Assembly (NCBI GenBank): GCA_958299035.1 | Contig: CATQJL010000305.1 | Coordinates: forward strand, 76,228,792 to 76,292,791 | Source of the DNA: Cylicocyclus nassatus | Lineage: Eukaryota; Nematoda; Chromadorea; Rhabditida; Strongylidae | Reading direction: 5' to 3' | DNA: 64,000 nt | Made by a program: the position numbers and the translations under genes | The notes under the pieces: model-generated | The model's database searches: none | The model's input: only the letters and a program-made list of their open reading frames with translations | What the model was told of the DNA's origin: nothing | In this document: positions 42,141 to 54,220 of the stretch, one piece after another | How positions within the stretch are numbered: position 1 is the stretch's first letter | How the letters are laid out: each line of letters opens with the position of its first letter

Positions 42141-44500
42141 ATTTCCTTCCGCTTTCGGTTTTTTATCCAAATACCTCCTTTTACGACCCCCCACTCACCG
42201 TTACCCCGCCTACGACCCCCCGTTACGACAGTCGCATCACACGCTTGACCCTGGTTGACATGTTGAAATGATCGAAAGACAACCGCGTTGATGGTTTATA
42301 TGAAAACAATTTTGGGGGTTGTACCACACATCCTTTTCGATGTGCCAGTGCAACTCGTTATCCTTGGGTGTAGGGCGATTCGCGCGACCGTTATGCTTTC
42401 CGCACGACCACCACCGCGCGCGACGCATCCTGCGGCGGCTTCCCTAAGCAAAGCAAGGGTAGGGAAGGTTTGCGGCGTGCGTGACGTGTTCAGACAAGTC
42501 AAAATCAGGGTGGCGCTCGAGAGCCCGTACGAAAAGACCGCTCCCCGTTATCCTTCCCTTGTGAGACTAGAAACTCGAAAACGCTTTGCACACACTGTTT
42601 AAACAAGCTTAAACATGTCCTTACTCGGTTCCAAGTATAAATGAGCCTAGATGACTTAGGACATTGTGACATTGACATACATAAGACATTGCTGAACCCA
42701 CGATCAAGCTTGTTTTGACCTTTCCCATAGCACAGCGTGGTTGTCTGCAAGATTACGCGCTCTGGTTAGAGCTATGTTCACGATTGGGTCACACTATTCT
42801 CCCCTCCACTGAAATGAGCGCATTGGGTGTGCCTGCGAGATCCGGTACGCGGCAAACGTTGAGGGATACGTTAGCCGTGGAGCGCGCCAGCGCAATCATT
42901 GGCCGTAGCTGGCAAGACAGCTAAAGTTGGCCCCGGTTTTCACATGTTTTTATTCTCTAACATCGTTTTGATGTTTCTTGGTCGGTAAAATCTCATTTTC
43001 GTCATTTCCAAGCCAAATTTGTGCGTGATAACTTTTGATTTTCATTTATGGAAGGCAAGTGCTTCGAAGATCTTTCATCTTTTTTGCTCAATCTAGTGAG
43101 AACAGAACTTTGAAGAATGTGGACTTCATATTTCCCATGACTAGCTTCAAAAAAAAGATGTCGGGTTTGCATTTTCGACGCGTGCAACAGATGGTTGCAA
43201 CGTTTATCATTTTCAACAGTTCCGCTGACTTGAAAAATCTACTTATCTTGAATTTTGTGAGCATGTGCGCTCTCTTTCAAACTGCTTTTTCTGTTGAACT
43301 TCAGGTACAGCTTCAATTGGTATGCGGAAGTAGATACCATAGGAATGTTGCCTTAAATACTTTCGCGTTTGCTTCCTAATACTAATGCTGAAATTTTGCA
43401 GTTGATGATTGATGCAGAATTAAGTATCGTTCGGACGTATGCAGGAAGTGTTGTTAGAAGTTAGAAGATTTTGCTTATTCATATTTTGACGCTGGTAACG
43501 CACAAACAAAAGTTTGTGCCAGTGACTTGACGGCCTGAAATGAATCCTCAAGATCAATTCCCCTCATATACACGATTAATCGTGATAGTGTTTTTGTATT
43601 GGCCGCATAAGGCAAGTAGGTTTCACGAAATTTTGGAAAGAGTGAAGCCTTCATTTAACCTATCGCCACTGATAGTTCCGCTGACGAAATGAGTGTGACA
43701 CTGTATCGGTTCTGAAGTATTTTGTCTGTTTGTGTTCTGTTTCTGTGGTATAGAAACCACGCTTGACGCTCTTTCCTTGCGAGAAATATTTTGTTGAACC
43801 TTTATCTTGAAAAAGTTGAATTCAATGTCGATTTGAGTGAAGTCTAGTCTGTTCAAACGAAACCAACTCATTTGGGGATTGTCTGCCATTTGAAGAAATC
43901 TAAATATCTGCATTGACTTTTCGCATAAATTGCTAGTGTTTTGTTGAACATAATAACCCTTAGTCCGTTCATCCTTGAGTGTAAAACTGCTAAACTTTCG
44001 AAACTTTACAGAAACGCATAGGAATTCTATTTTTAGTGCCAGTGTCGGAATATTCTCCTAACTATGAATTTGCAAGCCGTATCTATCCCTTTGTGGGCAG
44101 CCATCATGTGCTCTGCTGAATTCTGAGCAAAATTGGGTGCTACTTTTTTATTTGAAGAGTCTTCTACTAATACTAGTGGTGATCAGTTTTATACAGCCGA
44201 TAGCCAGCCAGCTCATTACATGGAAATGTTAACGGCAAGATATTCTATTATGTTATTACATTAGGATACCATACAAATAACAAGCAAGGAACAACTACAG
44301 AACGCAAACAACAACAGCAAAAGCAACGTAAGTACATTGAGAGAGTCACTCGATTGCATCTGGCTTCTCAACATTTTTCCAAAGAAAGACAACTTTGGAA
44401 CAAATGCTCGTTTTTGTTTTTTCCCTCCGGATCAGGCCAAAATCTACATGGGGGAAATCCCTTCGAAGTACACCTAAAAAATCCCCCCCCCCCCTCCCCG
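42141..44500. other. Spacer with repeat fragments
   Basis: 42170-42255 holds a C-rich element fragment ending CGCTTGACCCTGGTT. About 42815-42935 (GGATACGTTAGCCGTGGAGC block) recurs inverted at about 44500-44580. A poly-C run lies at 44483-44500. No gene is supported; the frame at 43035-43379 has no recognisable domain. Confidence 0.35.
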
Positions 44501-44790
44501 GCCAACTTTAGCTGTCTTGCCAACTACGGCCATTGATTGCGCTGGCGCGCTCCACGGCTAACGTATCCCTGAACGTTGACGAATTCGAAACGCACAAGCG
44601 TACCCTGATCGGCGACGCGGAAGCGACGCGCAGTTTTCTCCGCCGAGCGCGACAGCGAGCACGAACTTTATTTTTTTACGTTTTTTGAAGTTTCAGACGC
44701 CGATCTTTGTACGCTGGTCTGTTTCGAAGTCGAACCGACTTTCAAGCGCACGATTGTTGGTGCATGTATGAAAGGCAGAACTGCAACGCT
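44500..44790. repeat. Repeat shared with 42.8 kb and 46.2-46.4 kb (inverted)
   Basis: 44571-44770 matches about 46205-46390 in inverse orientation (CGCGCAGTTTTCTCCGCCGA, GCGACAGCGAGCAC and ACGCCGATCTTTGTACGC blocks). 44500-44580 matches 42815-42935 in inverse. It is probably a dispersed element in several pieces. Confidence 0.5.
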
Positions 44791-46204
44791 TGTTGTTTTG
44801 TGACTTTTTTGCATGCACTATTTGCGTTTAGCTTGCCGGTGGTGTTCCACAATAAAGTGGAATATCAGTAGAGTCAAGTAGATGTATGACAAGGGTGGAA
44901 AGAACAGTGAAACCGCTTAGGGAGTTATACGTGCTGAGTGTTCATCGATAAAGTATCCTTTTCAGCCTTAACTTATAGACTCAGTTGTTAACATTACCAA
45001 CAAGCGAAAAGGAAATCTGTCCATAGCGTTTTTGATGAAGTTACGGCTTCTTTGCAAACTTATTGCCAATTCTGGTCTCACCTGTTTGTAAGTGTAGAGA
45101 GCAGAAAAGTTCGAATTGGTCTCTGGGTGTAGTTTTCACCAAAAGAACTCGTTAGAAACCAATTGTGGTCCTACACTACTACAAATATAGTTTGTGCAAA
45201 ATATGTATACACGATTCATGACACGCAAAGACTGGGCGCCATTGCGTCCGACCAAGATAGCTCGTGCATGGGAGAGACAGTGGTAAGTAAACAAAGAGCG
45301 CTCGATTAGAGAGATGGCGACGTCCGCAGTCTTTGCGTGCTAAGAATCGTCTATACTTTGAGGCTGAATCTACAGTAAGAATCTTTATGACGAAGTCAGA
45401 TCAGCTACTGAGGTGTGAAGTTCCTGAAATGTCGCTCATAATTCATGAAAAAAGAACCGCGGCGGCTGTGCTTGGACGGCCTCCACTGAAGTCCGCCGAA
45501 ATTTCGCATCAGGTCTTTGTTCAGAGGGGACTTTCTGAAGGTTACCATTCAGCTACTTCGCATGGCACACGTCTTTGTATATATAAGACTGCTTTAGCTT
45601 GGGGTACAGTGGGTAACGTGGAAGATAGTTTTCAAATTTATTTTCCAGTTTTTGCTTACATAGGCTGCTCACTTTGACGATTACAAATTATTTGATGCTA
45701 GAGGACACTGCGAGCCGTAGAGGTGGATTTGCAAAGAAACAAACCACCGTAAATATTTCGCCTTTTTCTTTTCAGCAATTATGTTCTCGATTTGGTTGCT
45801 CCTCGAAATCACTCCCCGAGGCGCAACCCGACGTTTTCATCATGTACAACTTTGACTATTTCTCATTCCTATTAGGATCCCAAACGTAACTTGACCGGCG
45901 GATTTAGCAAGCACTTCGCAATCCAGTGTCTTTTTTCAGTCTGCGCGGCCTTTTGAAATTAATAAAGGTTTGTCGTGACCAAAACCGTTATTGGGAGTTT
46001 TTGAGCCTCAGATGTAAGATGCTACTCCACTGCGCAATATTTCGGAGAAATGTCAGACTGTAAAGAAAGCTTCTTGGATTCGCTGACGAAATCGCAAAAC
46101 TATCTATGTGCGTATGGCTGTACCCGAAAATTTTAGACACCAGCATTACAAAGCGTGATTGCTCCACTTTGTGACAATAGTGCTTGTTGCTGGTCGAGTT
46201 CGGA
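44791..46204. other. Spacer upstream of the CMTR2 gene
   Basis: Apart from the small MITE at 45211-45350 no feature is supported. A 114-codon frame at 45333-45677 begins inside the MITE end and has no recognised domain. Confidence 0.35.
45211..45350. mobile_element. 140-bp MITE
   Basis: The inverted ends are ACGATTC followed by GCAAAGACTG on the left, and CAGTCTTTGCGTGCTAAGAATCGT on the right as an imperfect reverse complement. It is GC-richer inside and has no coding capacity. Confidence 0.6.
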
Positions 46205-46390
46205 AAGCCTTGTCAAAAGCGAATTTGAAACACACAAGCGTACAAAGATCGGCGTCTAAAACTCCAAAAAACGTTAGAAAAACGAAGTTTGTGCTCGCTG
46301 TCGCGCTCGGCGGAGAAAACTGCGCTTCGCGCCGCGTTGCCGATCAGGGTACGCTTGTGCGTTTCGAATTCGTCCTGAACGTTTGCCGCG
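46205..46390. repeat. Inverted partner of 44571-44770
   Basis: Ends about 80 bp before the CMTR2 start codon, so it is in the promoter or 5' region of that gene. The frame at 46159-46614 crosses it and is not considered genuine. Confidence 0.5.
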
Positions 46391-46470
46391 TACCGGATCT
46401 CTGTGCCTGCATCAATTTCATAGGTAGTATAGGAAAGGGCTGCTCGCGTCACATTTTTGTGGCACATACC

Positions 46471-49400
46471 ATGGCGCGATATTGTGCACTTGATCCATCA
46501 GTCACTGTAGAAAGAGAGGTAGGCTTTGCAGAACTTGACTTTAATACAATTTCTCACAAAATGAGAGATTGTCACTTTCTTTTTCGATCTTCTTTAGTTT
46601 TGCATAAGACGTAATGGCTCGTGGATGGAATGCCCTCTCATTGAGTCAACTTCACTGGAAGCTGTCCGTGATGAGATAATCAAAGCAAAAGTAGGGCCCA
46701 GCACTTTTGCAATAGGAAGAACGTTTTTCATACTTTCCAATCATTGAGCTAAATTTTAGAGGCAAATCAGCGAAATATGCAGGGAAGATGATGGTTTACG
46801 GAAGTGGAGATTGCACACTAAAAATACGCATCCATTGTCCACAGCTCCTAAGCTGCTGCGGTATGTCGCCTCAATGAGTATTAGTCCAACAGCTATAATA
46901 TTACAGCATTCAGAGATAAGTATAATTGCCAAGGAACTAGTCAGGCCTACTGCAAATTCTTGGAAATCCTTCGCCGATATCCCCTGTTTCGCTCTAGCGA
47001 GATGCGGCTTCGGTGAATGCTCTTACTCATGTCATACAAATTTTTCTAAAATACGCATTTTCGATCTACAGCTCTTTTCACCTATGCGAAGCTCCTGGCC
47101 ACTTCATTTCTTCGCTGGACCGCTTTCTTTGCACGTTCTATCCTAAGGTAGACTGGGATTGGGAGGCTAATTCGTGAGTTTTTGTTGTTATTTAACTACC
47201 TATACCTTTTACCAATGCTACGTCCTTCACTGTAAACGGCGAAAACTTCGAAATCGTAAAATGCAGCATTAGTTCATTTAGGAGGTTAGGTAATTCTTTT
47301 TCAAAATGGTTCTTCTTTTGGGATTGAATATCTTTGCACGAGGGCCTAGCCTACATACCCTTCTAACTTGAAAGCATTCAGTACAATTCGAAGAAATTTG
47401 CGGTTTATGAACAAGACTTTTTATTCGACTTGTGTGAAGCCGAGCGGCGTTTGTTCAGCTTCAATCCACATCATGAGGGTACCAGTGCATGCGATATGTT
47501 GCTCGAAGATGATCTGATTGTTAGGCATCCAGATCATTGGCACTTTGGCCAGGATGGGAGCGGCGACGTCAGAAAGGTATCTTGCTAACGAAACAAATCA
47601 TTGATGGCGATGTAGTTGTTGTTTTTTTTTCAGTGGGATTCAGGATATGTGAGTTCCTTAACACGTAGTGGTCGCTATGATCTTGTTACTGCAGATGGGA
47701 GTTTATACACACAGGTACTGTTCATTGATTTCTGATAGCTTTGGAGGTACGACGAACTCATAGGATAATCCAGAAGAGCAGGAATCCATGACTTTACCTC
47801 TTCTGCAAGCTGAATTAACAGCAGCAATAGGACTTCTCGCTCACTTTGGCTCGCTGGTTGTAAAAGTTGGATATTTCTCATTTTCTTATTTCTCACCGTT
47901 AATCCGTCGGGACTGAGGTTTGCAGATCTACACAATGTATTCACAAGACACTCGATTACTCATACAAAAGACTGCGTCATTTTTCAATGATGTCTATGTA
48001 TTCAAACCCATGAGCAGCAAAGGGGGAAATAGCGAGGTGAGGATGCTTACGTATTCTTCTTTAGCATTTCGATATTCTTATGTTGCAGAGGTACCTGGTC
48101 TGCTTACGGTTTAGTGGCGCTGCACCTTTAAAGAGTGATGGAAGAAACACCGAAAATGTATGTTTTCTTCTCTGTTGAATATATGTATCCTCTCACTTAT
48201 TTTGATTACCAAGTTTCTAGTTTAGACACTAATCAACTGTGAGATATTCTTTTCAAAACTGCAGTGCTCGTCTATCGAAGCAAATCTAGCGACATACTGT
48301 GCAATTTCGAAGGTTTCATCAGCTATGTGTTCTTTTTTCTGGAGTTTGATGATCGTTATTCCAGGAAGAGTTGAATATATATCACGATCGTATTCTTAGT
48401 GAGTTCCAAAAACGAATTCTTGCAAAATATATTGCGCATCCTTCAAGGTAGTCTGTTAGCCATGTAATCTCACTGTTGAGTCAATACAAACTTTCAGAGA
48501 ATCACGCCTTAACCAGGAGAAAGTCGATCGACCTTGGATTGATATGTTTGGGAAAAACTACGTGGAAATTCTGAAGCATGTGTCTGATGAGCGGAGTGCC
48601 TTAGAGCAACTCAGAATCTTTGTGAGTGAAATTCTTCCAGCGCAGGAGACAGTTTGTAGTTTAATTGTAATTTGAAGGATCAAGAAGATGTCATGAGAGA
48701 AGAAGAAGAAGAACTCACGAACATCATAGAAATTGAATTTTCTGCAGAAGAGCTGGATTTTTTTGAGTGGGATGAACGTCGCCTTATCAAAGAAAAGGTG
48801 GGGTTAAGTTCTTTTTTTTACCAAATCTCACTTCACATAGTCAGCTATCATGTATCTTTTTTTTGACGTGGGTTTCTGTCATGTTCGTTTTCCAGGTGGT
48901 TGTGGTCAGCTCACCATTGAACGGAATTTTACATTCTTTATTCACTCCCCCTATCCTTTTCCGTTGTCTTCATTATTGGAAGCCTAATGTGTGTTTGAAT
49001 TCCTCTTGTCTCTTCAGTCGCTTAATTATTCTGCTATTCTAGGCAGTCATAGACCTATGTGCCTCCTTTACTTCTCAGTCCAGGGAACCAAACCACTATG
49101 CTGGTTCACTAGTAATGCATGGAGATTTACTGTTAGATGCATCCAAGTTGCGGTGCTTCGCTAACTGGTCTTTTCTACTGAAAAGTGTTCTTGCTGGAGT
49201 TCGTGTAAGTACATGCCTACTAGTAGAATTAATCAATTTGCTGATTCTCTTTTCCAGAACGAAGAAATAAAGCGATTGGAAATAAGTTGGTCTGAGTTGT
49301 CAGTACCATTCATACTATCGCGACTGTCTGCATCAGTGATTTGTCTGTTATGCGTTATGTTCTTTCAAATTCACATAGGGGATAAAAGTGGATCAATCGT

Positions 49401-49738
49401 CTTTGAAAAGCCGGTAGCTCGTTTTACTAATTTGTTCAAGTGGATACGATACTGATTTCATTCAAATCATTTAGAACTACTCTGAAGATATTCCTGATAG
49501 TTTAGAATCCTATCTCTCGCTACTGGATAATCTGAACAGCAGCACAGGTTGGTTCTTTAAACATCACTTGTTTTCATTATTTCATATATGACTGTTATCA
49601 TGAAGGAGAAATATGCTGTTTTGTTCCACTCTCCATGCTGGCAATGTTTCATCCCTCCTTTTTCAATTTCAATCGACAGCAGTGGAGAAAATTGCTCGAC
49701 AGCTTGAAGCTAGACAAACGTTGGACTGCCTAGTTTGA
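46471..49738 (+). CDS. CMTR2: Cap-specific mRNA (nucleoside-2'-O-)-methyltransferase 2 (CMTR2 family)
   Basis: It methylates the ribose 2'-OH of the second transcribed nucleotide of capped mRNA (cap 2). Modelled exons: 46471-46518, 46598-46690, 46760-46860, 46893-47012, 47072-47173, 47459-47576, 47634-47714, 47764-47865, 47926-48036, 48089-48157, 48365-48447, 48498-48621, 48678-48797, 48896-48988, 49043-49204, 49258-49413, 49475-49547, 49680-49738 (TGA). They total 1815 nt, 604 residues, phase-consistent throughout. Motifs: AYCKFLEIL; the SAM-binding FHLCEAPGHF near residue 125; DLVTADGS near 213; GSLVVK with the catalytic Lys near 255; VYVFKPMSSKGGNSE near 290. These fit the K-D-K-E Rossmann (FtsJ-like) methyltransferase fold. 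The C-terminal half (residues 293-604) has an acidic EEEEEL segment and is weakly conserved. ATG 46471 is the first in frame. Shorter than the 770-residue human protein. Exons 1-2 and the 32-nt intron 3 are least certain. Confidence 0.88.
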
Positions 49739-50353
49739 TTGATATTCATTCCACAGTAAGAGATCTCAAAGTGTGTTCATTATTTTCTAAAGACATGCCT
49801 GTACATGGATTGCCTTTGTGTGTTTTTTTTTTGCTCACTGGAAATATATGATCTCGTTTGTGCTGCTCTGTTGGACATCCTTATCAGTTTTTCCCGAGTT
49901 TTAACTGTATGGAATGAATACAATCATAATTCCTCATTTCCCATGAAAGCCGTTGGTTAGCCTTTCTTCTTTCTAGTCTCGTCAAAATGTCGGACGATGC
50001 GCTAAGCATCGAGAGAGCCACTTTGTGTGTTTTGTAGAAATGTCTAGAATCCAAGTTTGGGTGGCACAGTTGCGGAAGTTCTCATTCAAATGAGTCGGAA
50101 GAGGGACGCAAAAGGGACGATGAGTTTCTAGGCAACAAAGAAGTCTTTTACTTTGAATTATCACAAGTTTTTCTGACATGTGTGTTCATCGGGACAGTAT
50201 ACTAGCCATTAAATCTACTGCGACTATACAGTTTGTAAAAAGGCCCAACCATTTGAATGGGAACGGTGCCTTCTCCTCGCTAGAGCTTTGCGTCACATTG
50301 GATTTTCAGGCTAGCATTGTATGCCGGATATGGAGGAGAGTGGGGTGTGTATT

Positions 50354-50624
50354 CCATTACTTGTGACTGTCAATTACGCAGGCGCCGCGCGCGACAGCCT
50401 GGCAGTAATCAGTGGCGAGGGAATAGTGATAGTGAATGGTTTCATGGAAATTGCCACTTATCTGATGACAGAATATGTACTTTTTGTTGGTACTTTTTGT
50501 TCACAATACTAACCAGACCCCTAAGCATTTCCTCTGAGTCATTTTCTCTAGCCCTGCTGCCTCTCGCCCGGGTTACTGTAATGCCGCGTCGCGGCAATTT
50601 GTAATTGACACTCACAAGTAATGG
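50354..50624. mobile_element. 271-bp fold-back MITE
   Basis: The ends CCATTACTTGTGACTG and the inverse CAGTCTCACAAGTAATGG-like sequence are imperfect inverted repeats, continuing with GTCAATTAC. CG-rich patches lie inside both arms (GCGCCGCGCGCGAC, CCGCGTCGCGGC). Confidence 0.65.
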
Positions 50625-51022
50625 GCACCACCCAGAGAATAGGGTGCACAGATATTAGATATTTAGGTTTCTATAATGGTATTATGCAGCTGAGAGCCTA
50701 ACGGTCAGCTCTGAAGCTGAATATTGAACTGATTATAACAAATTTGCAAGTATTTTATTACAAGCTATGTATCTATATGCATATTTCTACGATGGCATAG
50801 CTTCACACGATCGATATATCTTATAGACCGTAATTTTTTCTGATTCTGCTTCAGATTTTAGCCCAGAGCATGTCGACTAGCGAAGGCGTCAAACCGCTGT
50901 ACAAGGATGTCTCAATAGTATGTATCTACATACTGTTCAATCGTTAATACCTCTCTTCCCAAAAAGTCCTTTGCCTACCAACAGATACCATACTATAGAG
51001 CTGGATTCAACTAACAAGAAAA

Positions 51023-51432
51023 GCTACATGACTTAGCTCGGCCTTTTGGCAAGGGACATATATATTTCAGCTTGAAACGGTGATTCCAGATATGCTACTC
51101 CTAGCTGCGGCGCACCATTCCAAAGCGAGTTGTAGGTTTTTTTCTGTACAAAATCTGCATACTCATCGACTCACTGGCATCACGGCATCAATCCAAGTGC
51201 TAATACACTTGCGTTAAGCTTCTTCTTAGTGAGAAAAGATTGGATTTGTGTTTCGATATCTCAGCGCCTTTTTCTTGCAGAATTTTACTTACAGGCAGTG
51301 TTCCCACGTTCAGTAGTGTGCCAATTTTGCGCAGGAAAAAGCCATAACTCGCTTCGGATTGGTGCGCGGCGCTAGAAAGCTGATTCAGAATATCTATGTC
51401 CCTTGTCAAAAGGCCGAGCTAAGTTAGGTAGC
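51023..51432. mobile_element. 410-bp fold-back MITE
   Basis: Inverted ends of about 45 bp read GCTACATGACTTAGCTCGG on the left and their imperfect complement on the right (GGCCGAGCTAAGTTAGGTAGC in part). Both inner sides share GGACATA. Confidence 0.6.
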
Positions 51433-52586
51433 TTTCCTCTTCAGATTTACAGGTGAGTGCGAGGGGGACTTTGAAGAGGACTTTAAGTTATGGAGGACCA
51501 TATTTGGTCTTAGAAAGACAAGAAAACGACCTGAAAATTTTTACACTAGGCTAATTGGGGTTGCTGAATTTAACTACGAAGTTTGCATCTTATAATAAAG
51601 CTCCTCGTTGAAATGCTATGCTAAGTAAGCAGTAGTAGCCGTACTTTCAATGTTTCTCAAAGAATTGGTTACATAAAATCTTCACAGTCTTGTAAGAAAT
51701 TGAATAAAAGCTCAGCGTCCCTGAAAACCCTGCCTTGCAGGTTTTCAGGTTTTTTTCGAGAACACCATATGCCGGAAGTTCCTACCGTAACCCTACGGTG
51801 AGCAGCGATCGGTGATTTGCTCCCTACTGCAAATCTGAGCTGAATTCAGCTCTGCAAGAGCTCTAAAAATTTCACGAAGCCTCAAATTGGTAGTCATACA
51901 GTAGATACACAGTAACATTCAGAAATGCTTTTGATAAACTTCAACCATTGAAAGACATCAAGTTTGATATACAAATTCCAAAAAAGTGACATTCTTGCAT
52001 TTTGCAATATTATTTCTCAATTGGGGCCTCGGGTGATTCCAGAAAATGCATCTATGAATACTACTATGTATCTACTGTATGATGACCAAGCTGGAAGTGT
52101 AGAATTTTCAGAAAGGAGGTCTGAATCTCATGTCAGTTGGAAATTTTTGGTTCTTGGCTCCAAATTCTTGCTGTTACGACCTAGGTGATCTTCAATGCTC
52201 ATTTTGCAGAGCTTGCTTTAGCCATCGAATTGTACTCTAAGTGTGCTACCAACACAAAAACAACCTGGTTAAATTAGGAAAAGGCTTCAGTTTTCAACTC
52301 AATACTTCTCAAACACTGGGTACACGCTTTTGGGAAGCCAAAGACGGATGATTGAAAGTAATTTCATTAACGTTAACTAAAAATCGAACCCACAATCTTA
52401 GCTTGTAGGTTCGCTCCACACACGTTTCCCAAACAAAAGCGAATTCTCTTTACAAAGCTACAAAAGATATGATAAGATGCGTTGATAGAATTCTGAAGCA
52501 CTGATAGTCGGACTACAAAAACAGTGAGGATGCATCAGTAGTGCGTAACTCCTTTTTATTTATTTTTTTGAGAGTCTCACTCAATG

Positions 52587-53231
52587 TCAGGTTTGTTGCT
52601 GATGGACTCTGGTTAGACTGCTTATAGTTTTGTGAGTGTACTGAGTTTTCGAATTCATGATTCCTCTTCTTCGAGATTTCCCATATTTTCTGCAAATGAA
52701 GTCTTTTCTCCAGCTCAAGCCATATAGATTTTCTAAGTTAGCTTCTGGTGTTTTTATATAGACGCGGAAGTTAAGGAAACGATTCGAAAGAAACCATTGG
52801 AATTTTGACCAGTTCGTACCGAGTAGCTTTTTTATTATTTTGAGCAAGGATTTGCCTCCATGATGCTATGTGTCAAACATCTAAAAGTTTCATGAATGGA
52901 AACTACGATTTTCTTCTCAGCAACTAATTTGTTAAGATATTTCAAAGGTGCTTCTTTTGAGATGTTTTGGAAGTATGTTTCCCAAGGTCTCTTGCTGATT
53001 TTGTCCAGAGCGCTGTGGCCGACATTGAAGAGTTCATGATTGTTTGTAACTCTTGCCATGATTGAAACAGCCGTTGTGTTCTGCGATCGCGAAAACAATT
53101 TTTGTAAACTGATTGTTCGCATTTTGCTGCAGCGATTGAAAAAGGTATGAATTAGCATATCTAACTTGATAAACAATTCTGTTGTACATTCTACTTGTCA
53201 GTCCATGTTTTTGTGTTAACCCTAATTTCAT
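52587..53231 (-). pseudogene. Unidentified protein-like stretch, broken over three frames
   Basis: Three consecutive - strand frames (53034-53231, 52835-53176, 52587-52847) overlap slightly and read with protein-like composition, e.g. LFNVGHSALDKISKRPWETY and KEAPLKYLNKLVAEKK, then LENLYGLSWRKDFICRKYG. No introns with good consensus were found joining them. They may be an old frameshifted gene. I do not recognise the family. Confidence 0.25.
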
Positions 53232-53252
53232 CTTCGTCCACTCCTCTCCAAG

Positions 53253-53561
53253 GGCTGCCTCCTAGATTTTGAGCGAGTCAGGTATAGTTTGAATCATGAT
53301 AATTGAGTTCATCTCACTTACTTTCAAGTGGAATAAATTTACTTGCACAGTTTTATGACCCAGATACACCACCTTCAGAAATGCAATCCAATCTTGCCTA
53401 CTTTCCCCTCTCTGGTCCGCCACTGGTATTTCAGCATTCTAATGGCCACGGTTGATTGGATTTACGATCCGTCGGTTCTAAAAAAACACAGTAGTGGCAA
53501 GCACTTGAATTTTTTGACAATGTCGAGGGTGCTTGCACAACTGATTAAAGAATTGGAAAGT
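53253..53561 (+). CDS. Two candidate exons of an unidentified gene
   Basis: Exon 53253-53281 (LLDFERV) has donor GTATAG. Exon 53351-53561 starts after TTGCACAG and ends before GTGAGT, and the phases match at AG|T. The second exon encodes MTQIHHLQKCNPILPTFPSL and VDWIYDPSVLKKHSSGKH, then MSRVLAQLIKELES. The splice signals are good, but no upstream start or downstream continuation was found and no domain is recognised. It lies between the CMTR2 gene and the ankyrin gene, convergent with the latter. Confidence 0.3.
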
Positions 53562-54220
53562 GTGAGTGATTCTCATTTTACCTTTTCCACGGCGGCATTG
53601 CGCTTTGACTCATCGAGTTATATGATTGACTTTGACTCATTGAGTTATATAATCAGTCTGCTGTGTGATAGTACAGTGATACTCTACGCAGTATTAATCA
53701 CAATAAGCTTTATCTATGAAAGATAATACTCATGCACATTCACTGGCCAACAAATAAATACGTAATTTATTATCCTAGTACACTAGCAGAGATCCCGCAT
53801 ACTCCTTGTGATAGAATTTTAAGCATGTAAACAAGTCAACAATGTCAATCAATGTATAATATTGTGAGTAATATGAATATACACGCAAGAAGCTGAGATG
53901 CTGATATTTTTGGAGTATGCGGATTGAACCAACGATCAGCTGCGAGATGCTTGTTTATCACTAAAGGAATTCCAGTCATAACTGGAAGATGACTACAACG
54001 TAAAGTTCAAATCGCAATATCAACAGAGAAAATGATAAAGTTCGAAAATTTTAATGAGAAGTTTGTTCGAAATACGAAGGGGAGTCCGCGTAGATCATTG
54101 CCCCTCATGATTGAGAAACGAGGGTAAGTGGAGGAAATCTGGAAAGCAAACGATAGTATAATTGTTGATAAACATTTGTAAAGAAACCCCTCGAATCTAG
54201 GAACAATAAAATAACCTTAC
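53562..54220. other. Spacer downstream of ankyrin stop
   Basis: No gene is supported. The 3' untranslated region of the - strand ankyrin gene should begin here; an AATAAA-like signal on the - strand was not assigned. Confidence 0.3.

Larger units (their letters stand above)
49739..53252. other. Spacer with two small fold-back elements
   Basis: Contains the MITEs at 50354-50624 and 51023-51432, a dispersed repeat at 51768-51860 and the frames described separately at 52587-53231. The rest is AT-rich with no supported gene. Confidence 0.35.

Noticed and set aside
46159..46614. 151-codon + strand frame
   Set aside because: Crosses an inverted repeat and the CMTR2 start in another frame; no domain.
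46811..47146. 111-codon frame in the CMTR2 locus
   Set aside because: Out of phase with the methyltransferase motifs, which are recovered by the spliced model.
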